Source: Rhyzopertha dominica
Taxonomy: Eukaryota; Arthropoda; Insecta; Coleoptera; Bostrichidae
NCBI GenBank assembly: GCA_025024175.1
Contig: QCXZ01000137.1
Span: 10,974,001 to 11,038,000 of the forward strand
Reading direction: 5' to 3'
Length of the DNA: 64,000 bases
Both the position numbers and the translations under genes were made by a program. Shown piece by piece: positions 56,830-64,000 of this stretch. The number at the start of each line of letters is the position of its first letter. The stretch's first letter is position 1. The notes beneath the pieces were generated by a model. That model saw nothing but the letters and a program-made list of their open reading frames with translations. It was not told where the DNA came from and did no database searches.

Positions 56830-57360
56830 TGGATTTAGCGCCCCCTATATTCAAATCCATGATAACATGCTATCTGATTAAACGAATTTTAGGGATTAAT
56901 TTCGGGAATATAAAACGGACGCGCCCCTCCAACCGTCAGCGTTGTACGCACTTCTTTGGGCGGAATTAACAAAATTCTTGTCGCTGCGTCAAAGGAATCT
57001 CACAAATTGCCCTGTTACACAAATCACAAAGGGCTACAAATCCTTCGCCTAAAACAACCAATTTACTGACGCTCGAAGACGTTCTGTCGGAAAAATGTTG
57101 AAACGTTTGTAGCTGAAATTAAAAATTTGAGTTATGGGATCCCGAACGTCCTTCTCAAGAAGGTGGCACGCAGCATCGGTCGGCACATCTGGCTCGTCAA
57201 AACATAAATAGGGTTGCCGCGAAAATGGCTGTCATTGGGGGTATACTTCGTGGGATGTTTAGGGGTGCGGATTTTTTTATGTCCACTTTTAGAATGCATA
57301 AAATGCAACAGCCACTGCGGGTGACAGGGATTTCGAGATATATGTACAAATGTGATCAAT
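56830..57360. other. GC-richer island
   Basis: The segments GACGCGCCCCTCCAACCG, CGACGC-like words and GGCACGCAGCATCGGTCGGC mark it. It begins with a TATA/initiator-like pair annotated separately. The 77-codon minus-strand frame at 57132-57365 is unrecognised. Confidence 0.3.
56909..56940 (+). promoter_or_regulatory. TATA plus initiator-like pair
   Basis: TATAAAA starts at 56909 and GTCAGC, with a TCAG initiator-like word, has its A at 56938. The spacing of about 29-30 nt is that of an arthropod pol II core promoter. No DPE is evident and no downstream gene is visible within 1 kb, so a chance match remains likely. Confidence 0.3.
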
Positions 57361-57369
57361 AGCATTTAT

Positions 57370-59470
57370 CGGTGCGAAAGGAAATGAAGAACATTGCATG
57401 TTCTCCTAGCTTAGCTCTTTTATCCCCATCTGCTGTGATATAAGCTAGTATTTTAAATTTTCAGAGAAATATTTACAAGTTCTTGGAAAATACCGTTTTT
57501 TTGTGTAGAGAATTTTAGCAAGTCGTATGTTTACTATTAACGTACGTGATTTACTCGTTACTAGAAAGCAGAGAATATATTGTCATTATCGTAAACGTCA
57601 TTAGAATGACATATCACGGCTTTTCGTTTTACTTGTCGTAAACGTGAAACGTTACGAAAATAATGCGTGGGGATAAAATTTGTAAAATTCGGTTTAACAT
57701 ACAGTACAACCTAACGCTCTTAAGAGAAGATCTTTATTGTCATCCGTAGAGAAATTACGATCAACGGCAAAATAGTCATCGAGATGTCACAATACTTACT
57801 GACAAGAATTTAACGTTTTATTTATTTTATTAACGCTATTGAAGGAAATGTATTTGTATTGTATTCGTTTAATAGAATTCAAAGACTACTTCACTACTCT
57901 GCTCTCTGTTTTTAAACTATATTGATTATAGCTCAGGCACGGAGAAAGAATATGATAAGAAAGAAAAGTTCCTACAGTAAGTTGTAGATCTTGAAGCGGA
58001 ATTTGCAACCAATAATAGTAAACTGCGGAACACTGGAAAACAACCTTCCCTGCTCAGCTATTCTTGCTCTTCGACTAGCCGAGCAGCAAAATAGACGAAT
58101 TAATAGCTGTTGCATCTCATTTTCGGGTTGTTACAATATTTCTAATAGTGAAGGTAAAGATATCATCAAACCAAGAACAGTAGAACAGTAATTTAAAATC
58201 TTCAATCGACATTAAAAAACAAACCCAACCAGCCAACTCAAATAGAGAGTATAATACTCTACAATATTTAATAGACAGCGGAACTCGAAAAAAAGAAAGA
58301 AACAAGAACTTAATTTGGAATAAAGGAAAATATCGTTAAATGAAAGAAAATGACACTAGAAAGCAATTAGGTTTTGCGATATCAAATTTTGGCACCAAAA
58401 AGGAAGAGCGATCAAAAAGATTAGAAGGTCGTTAATGAACGATATCAAAAAACAGCTGGCGGATATAAATTGAGCTTTGGTTAAATATTTAATCAATAAA
58501 TAGAAATTACTCAATTAATAACTATATCAATAAAATATTAAGCATTATATCAAATATCAAGTGTTATTAAATGCAATTATGCAATATTTAAATGCTCTTC
58601 TAATTCTGGTGGAACGACGTTAAAATATTGCGTTGTTTTACCAAGTATGACAATAGTTTTGAACATTTTGCACAACTTGCAAAATAATTTTTTGTTTTGT
58701 TTTTTGAAGTCCAAAAATTAAAACTCATTAACTAGTTTGACAAAGCCAAATTCTACAGATTGCCTTACAGCTTTCATAGAATTGTCAAATTCATCCTGTT
58801 AGATTTCAGCTAGAGCGGTTTTAATGAATAGTCACAATCCTCATAAGTCAGTTTGCTAAATTATACACATTTGTATCTAGTTGTTCTAGACGTTGTTGTA
58901 GTTGGACTCCCTAAATACCTCTTCTTTATGCCATTTTCGAGGGATCGTCTAATGCACATAAATTATTAATCCTTATGGACACAGTAAAGACTGATATGCT
59001 GTCTTTATTGTCCGTTACAATATTTTTCTTGGCTAAGTGTTGGCTGTACCATCTAATACAAGTCCAGAAGTTTTGTAGTGTACCATTTTTGTTACAATCG
59101 CGTTGGAATAATATTCTAGCTTATTTTCATTTAGAACTTTGTCGTTGCAGACAATCCAAATCTTCTTAATCGTCTCAACAAAATACATAGTCCTTTAACA
59201 TTGTCGAATATCAAGTGCCTCGCAGTCTTCCAATATACTATTTTTCAAATCTACAATATGCAGTAAACAGTTCACCACTTAGTTTGTCTAGATTGATTCT
59301 ACCATAAGTGACCAGTCTTAATGAAAAAGCTGTGCGGCGATTTAAAATGTGGTTCAAATTTGCATTCTCAGTCCTCAAATGCAAGAACATCAACATGTTT
59401 AGTACAAATAAATAATAATTCAATTAATTCTATAAAATGTACGTATTCGGCTAATACAAAATTTTTAAGT
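57370..59470. other. AT-rich stretch, nothing recognised
   Basis: Short frames only. Repeated CGTAAACGT-type words occur around 57,590-57,650. Confidence 0.3.
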
Positions 59471-59475
59471 ACTTT

Positions 59476-59980
59476 TTTATTTTAGCCTCCGATGGGTTAT
59501 AAAAGTAAGCCCATTTACATAAAAGATGTTTTATTATTAATAGTTGAGTAGTCTTCTTTTTTCTGCAAAGGAGGTTTATATTAAATCATTACCTTGCCTG
59601 CGATGAGCCACTGATGAGTAGAATATACGAAGAGGCATGCTTACGCCCCGCATTGCTTTGATCCGAGACAATGACGATCTTTTTTAAAAAAATCTATTCT
59701 GAAGTTTTCGACCATTCTTCTATATTTCTAGAATTGAATGCATTTTTGGGTGAACAACGCTTCGTCACCAATGAGGGTTCCAGTGTAATGTAAAAGTTGG
59801 CGGCACAGTTCATTGGAGAGGGCATCTAAAAGCTTGTGTCACAATATGACAAATGCTTCAATTGTTTTAGAGATTTTGTAGAACAATGGATAAGACTTTA
59901 CTCAACTTATAGTATTAAATATTTGTTTATGTAAAGGAATCTTATTTTTATAACCCATCGGACGCTGAAAAAACAGTCCC
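59476..59980 (+). mobile_element. mariner deletion derivative with both terminal repeats
   Basis: The inverted ends share an exact core CCGATGGGTTATAAAA (59489-59504) with its complement at 59946-59961, and near-identity extends to TTTACATAAA on the inside, giving imperfect ends of about 40-50 bp. The plus strand between them keeps the end of a mariner transposase: FLGEQRFVTNEG, then AQFIGEGI-KLVSQYDKCF, ahead of the right end. HTH, the first catalytic residues and most of the gene are gone. The last frame contains stops. Confidence 0.65.
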
Positions 59981-60139
59981 CTTATATGTTCACTCGTTCC
60001 TTGTCCAACTGTTTCCAAAATGACATTATGCAAAAAGCTTATAGCACCCTTTTTATCAGGAGTGGCCTTTTTTAATCACGCTTACATACCCTAGGTCATT
60101 TTTTATTCAAAAGGCGTCGTCATTAACATTAAAGCACGA

Positions 60140-60480
60140 ATATATTGAAATACCCCGCTTCTATTGATTATTTTAATACACCAAACTCATGGCTATCACA
60201 AGGTGACAAGTCGGGGCTCTTAAAGGGACTATTCGCACACTACCTATTTTATACGCTCAAGCACACCTTGAACCATTCTGTGAGCTTCCTGGGACACTTA
60301 TTTTTGAATCTAACACGTCTATTCTTTATGCTGATACGCTAGTAGTCACCACTACTTTTCCTACCAAAAGCTGGGTCCGATATTTATTAGGTCTTTCGAG
60401 GTTGTGAAATTGTTATATCGCATACTCTGATTCTAAGATTATCGTTAGCCGCAACAGCACTAAAACTAACCACGGCTAAC
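60140..60480 (+). pseudogene. Doubtful non-LTR reverse transcriptase relic
   Basis: The plus strand reads SILYADTLVVTTTFPTKSWV (about 60310-60375), like the YADDTLVV box of R1/LOA-type elements with one Asp deleted. A SQGDKSGLLKGLF stretch about 120 bp upstream could be the eroded PQGS..GPLLF motif. The remaining sequence is unreadable. Confidence 0.4.
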
Positions 60481-60489
60481 AATTTCATG

Positions 60490-61180
60490 TTGCTGCTCAT
60501 ATGCTGTCAAACGCCTACCAAAAGATGTGCTGGAACTCAAAGTCGCTATGAATGATAAATTTTCCCACACTGATATCTAAATAGTGAAAAACTTATCTCT
60601 CTGATACAGATATTTTAGCGTAAAGCCAAATCTTTATTGACTCATCTTCCTTGTCGATATTTTATGCGTCATTCAACCACCGCTGTACAATAGCTACAGT
60701 TAGCATACACAGCTTTTATTCTTGCATAAATGTCCGTTGTTAAAAAATGTGTTATTCCAAAGCCTTTGACTTGAGTCTTCTACTGCAGCGTTCCCATCTC
60801 TTCTGCATATAGGAAGAGAATTAGACTACTACCATAAACTATATAGAATTTTATAGTTTTGGGTTATTTCCCCTATGTATTGTCACAATACATAAGAAAA
60901 TGAGGTCAGTTCGTTTATGGCAACGGATTTTCCTGAGAGTTATTTTGTAAAGAAAAAACTTATATTCTTATTTTTGGAAGCTGTATAAATAAGTTTCCTT
61001 CCTTTATTACCTTTTGTATGTGCCCATCTTGTAAGAAGAAAAGCTTGCGTAATAATCTCGGAAAGTTTCTTTATTCTTTAAATTTGATAAGCTTGATAAA
61101 ATCTTTTGACATAAGCCACGAATACTACCAGCAAAACGAATTTGCACTGTCATCTTTGTCGAGCTTATGACATCACAAAG
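60490..61180. other. AT-rich stretch, nothing recognised
   Basis: May contain more decayed LINE sequence after the relic at 60.1-60.5 kb; no motif is legible. Confidence 0.3.
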
Positions 61181-61189
61181 CCCCTCAAA

Positions 61190-61500
61190 AATTTACCTAT
61201 CGATCCTGCAGCTCCTCGATCTACATGGTCGCATGCATGAATCATGAATTCCAGTTCGGGTCAGGTCGATCTGTCACCCGATATGCAGATTAGCATACCT
61301 CTGATTGCGCTAGGTTCGGACAGGTTAATACCATCGGAGACCGCGGTATGTCACCCGGGACGCATGGGATCTTGGCCGCAACGTAACATGGCGAAACCTT
61401 ACTTTGTTTACTTCTTACAATTGCGTGCCGAACCGAAACCGTACGATTACAACCTTCCATTTAGTACACATGAATAATTCAACAAATTTGGTCNTCTGGG
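61190..61500. other. GC-richer island
   Basis: The segments GGGTCAGGTCGATCTG, GAGACCGCGGTATGTC and GACGCATGGG mark it. A 77-codon plus-strand frame (61244-61477) is open across most of the island and reads for example MGSWPQRNMAKPYFVYFLQL, but I do not recognise it and see no splice sites. Confidence 0.3.
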
Positions 61501-61509
61501 TTTCTGCTA

Positions 61510-62740
61510 AGCTTTATTACTCCTACAGTTACGAAATAATAATCTAAATGTGCCGTGAGAATGCCGGGTATGAATGTCAAAGGGTAGGTGCACCTTCAGT
61601 TGGTTAAATAAAGGTCTCAACAAGCCTTGTTTGACCGATTTTTTAAATCAAACTTCGCAATGAAGGAAGAGTAGGAAAAAGTGTTTGAACGTAGTCCGGA
61701 AATCATATTTGATTAACGGTTTGCGACTGCGCTTACTATGACTCGTGTGCTCATAAAGAGAATGTTGTCATCTATTGTGCACAGAAATGATACATTGCCT
61801 CCCGATTTTTATCTTGCGTGACAGTAACCTTGATGACGTTCGACAGAAATGAATAAACGTGACTACTCGATATAGGAAAAATCACAAACGCGGATATGTT
61901 TTACTGTTGTTGATAACTACGATCAACTCTATTGACAATCTTATGTGTGGCACATACTTTCGTTTACTGTTATGAAGCATGCCTAGACAAGCAACTTTTT
62001 ATATAACGTGGTCTATACTACTTGTAAGTTAAAATGATTTTAACATAATCTTAGTAATTTTGAGAAATGGAACTGCATATTTTACCATTTCATCTACGAC
62101 ATTGCTTGAATGGAATAAATTTGGATGCAACTACTGTAAACGTGTGGCTTCTTGCTTTGCTTTCCCTGTATACGTTTTGGACATAATTTAAACACTGCAC
62201 TGCACTAGTATTCCAGTAACAGGTGTGACCCTTTTACCATGGTTGAAATAAAATTTATGTACTTCTCACTTCGTGTAAGACATTTAAATGCTGAATAATT
62301 TCGGCTCTGAAAAGGTGAAGATATCCGTCAGTTCATTGTCATTGCCTATATTAGTTAAACTTAGTTTTGACTTTGAGTTTTCCAAAATTATAATTATAAA
62401 AATTTGAACCATTGCCCCAAACAGTATTTTTTATACCTGTTGCCTTGATTTACTAGACTCTAACACCCAAAACTTAATTTTACGATATAATATTTAAATT
62501 ATATACGTCAAAGCTCCGTAATCAAAGCAACTCTCCTACCTCATGTGAAGCATCTTAATGTCATAACGCATGTAACAAAAGTTTTGACACAAAATGTTTT
62601 GCGGGATATTTCGAATTGCATTAGCATTATTGATTACCCTTGCAAGCAAAACAATAACAGTCAGTACTTGTGACGTCTGCACTGGTTTGGTTTGTAATTA
62701 CTTTAAAATGTCTTATAAAATATAGATATACATAAGAGTA
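61510..62740. other. AT-rich stretch, nothing recognised
   Basis: No frame over 60 codons and no repeat pair was found. Confidence 0.35.
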
Positions 62741-62749
62741 TTTATACAT

Positions 62750-63694
62750 AGTTGGCCAACTTCCCAAAAGGGATATTGTGCGCATATTTCAAAATCAAAC
62801 TATTTCCATCAGAACTATTTATCGCACAATTAAAGAGCAAGGAATTCCTTGCATAAATCTACAAAAAGTGGTCGTCCAAGAGTTTTGCCGCTAGAAGCTG
62901 TCAGCAAAGTGCTAAATCGTGGAGAAAACAGAGTTGGAATTACAGCGAGAAGGTTAGGTAGGCGATTCCCATACGACCATCAGTAGCGAAAGAAATGGTT
63001 TGAAATTTCGACACAAATGTCCTAAATATACGAATGGCCAGTTACGAAGGATATCGAATGCTCCGGACAGTTCACTTTGCAAACAACAAAGTGATTGTTA
63101 TGGACGACGAAAGCTATTTCACTTTGGCGAATACGGAATGCAATGATGGGTTTTATACAGATAATATCGNGAACACTCTGGATAATGTTAGATTTAAATG
63201 TAAAGCAAAATTCGCCGACAAAATATTAGTATGGTGTGCGTTTCTGAAGCTGGTGTTTCACGCCACTATGTTGGATATCTCAGAGGCGAAGCTATAGATG
63301 CAAACCTATATACGCGAAAATGTCTTCCAAAATTATTAAATTTTATTAGAACACATCATAATGGAGGCGAAATTTCGTTCTGGCCAGATCTGGCATACTG
63401 TCATTATGTCCGAAAAACAAGGGGAATGGTTGGCTACAAATCGCGTACTTTTTCTACCAAAACAAGGCAATCAAGACAAGCCCGATCTATCGAAGAATTT
63501 TGGCGTCTACTAAGTAGAAAGGTTTATGATAATGGTGGGGAAGCACAAATCGAGGAGCAGTTGCGAAGGAGCTTTTATCAAAAGGTGCGTGAAATAGATA
63601 TTGGCTGAGGCGACATGTACTTTTATTTTTTAAAAGGTCGTTGGTAGCTTTATGAAAGATAGTCACCCCCCCCCCCCCACTTTGCCCTATACAG
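62750..63694 (+). pseudogene. Tc1/mariner-like transposase relic
   Basis: This is a DDE transposase with most of its length visible in several frames. From 62766, KRDIVRIFQNQTISIRTIYR is an HTH. SGRPRVLPLEAVSKVLNR follows (GRPR linker). VMDDESYFTLA holds the first Asp (63106-63108), then VRFKCKAKFADKILVWCAF. In the next frame come GYLRGEAIDANLYTRKCLP, FWPDLAYCHY with the second Asp (63387-63389) and QARSIEEFWRLLSRKVYDN with a Glu at 63492-63494. The Asp-Glu spacing in this broken frame is 34 residues, but bases were probably lost between them. A 13-C run and TTTGCCCTATACAG (63681-63694) probably mark the 3' end; no 5' terminal repeat was found. Confidence 0.8.
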
Positions 63695-64000
63695 AAAGTA
63701 TTTTTCTTACTATCCCGTAATGATAAATTTCTTACGAATAAATGTAATAACATTGCATTGTAAAGAACTGGCGTCTTCAATTTGGAGTTGCAAATTCAGA
63801 GAAAGCGTAACGATCTTCAAGTGCCACGATATGCAGTCTGAATAGCTAAAGGAGCACCAGAGTCGCATATAATATTTTCCATCCCAGTGCCAGCAGAAGC
63901 TCAGCGTACCAAACTTTAATGCACATTTTCATTAGCATTGCGATACTTCATCCGAACACGGCCATTTGAACAGCATAATTATGCATANGGGATGGCAAAA
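63695..64000. other. End of window, nothing recognised
   Basis: About 300 bp, slightly GC-richer after 63,800, with an N near the end. No feature is supported. Confidence 0.3.

Noticed and set aside
1..64000. CRISPR arrays, operons, rRNA genes, mitochondrial inserts
   Set aside because: No regularly spaced repeat-spacer structure, no Shine-Dalgarno-led gene runs and no rRNA or mitochondrial gene sequence was seen; the window is eukaryotic nuclear DNA.

Overview
The window looks like gene-poor, AT-rich nuclear DNA from an arthropod, most likely an insect with a large, transposon-rich genome. Every protein signature I can recognise is a broken mobile-element protein: non-LTR reverse transcriptases, mariner/Tc1 transposases, a Crypton-type tyrosine recombinase and Penelope-like (PLE) reverse transcriptase. 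There are no bacterial-style operons, no rRNA and no long open frame (the longest are about 120-140 codons). Single N bases are scattered through the sequence. No species can be named from this.

Layout. 0-8 kb: a jockey/CR1-like reverse transcriptase relic (1.3-2.0 kb), a tandem pair of hammerhead-ribozyme-like units (4.57 and 4.89 kb) and a 226-bp fold-back MITE (7.9-8.2 kb). 8-19 kb: another hammerhead-like motif (8.3 kb), a tRNA-derived SINE head (13.4 kb), one well-formed 56-nt exon on the minus strand (14.3 kb), the best preserved single hammerhead fold (17.4 kb) and a PLE 3' relic (18.1 kb). 19-29 kb: a diverged 0.5-kb direct duplication interrupted by a retroelement-like insert (19.4-21.5 kb), a possible PLE C-terminal relic (23.1 kb) and an unclassified family of at least six same-orientation copies built on a small perfect palindrome (24.8-28.8 kb). 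29-44 kb: a transposase fragment and Crypton recombinase relic (35.5-36.8 kb), a PLE 3' end inside an 18-bp inverted repeat (37.3-37.5 kb), a hAT-type MITE with a perfect 8-bp target duplication (39.15-39.59 kb), a LINE copy abutting a mariner relic (41.9-43.4 kb) and a direct-repeat/inverted-repeat/hammerhead composite (43.65-43.83 kb). 44-64 kb: a LINE reverse transcriptase on the minus strand (46.3-46.6 kb), a PLE reverse transcriptase with a GIY-YIG-like tail (52.6-53.5 kb), a 24-bp perfect inverted repeat around a hammerhead relic (54.2-54.4 kb), a deleted mariner with both ends (59.5-60.0 kb), a doubtful reverse transcriptase relic (60.1-60.5 kb) and a Tc1/mariner transposase relic (62.7-63.7 kb).

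Three things deserve most attention. First, at least seven hammerhead-like motifs of several subfamilies, two in tandem about 316 bp apart as in retrozymes, and several enclosed by locus-specific inverted repeats. Second, the clustered palindrome family at 24.8-28.8 kb, which occurs nowhere else I could find in the window. Third, a probable host exon at 14.3 kb, which suggests the window lies in or beside large introns of a minus-strand gene. About twenty GC-richer, CpG-containing islands of 0.2-0.5 kb recur every 2-4 kb and could be conserved non-coding elements or old inserts. All positions were read by eye, so edges given as approximate may be off by tens of bases.
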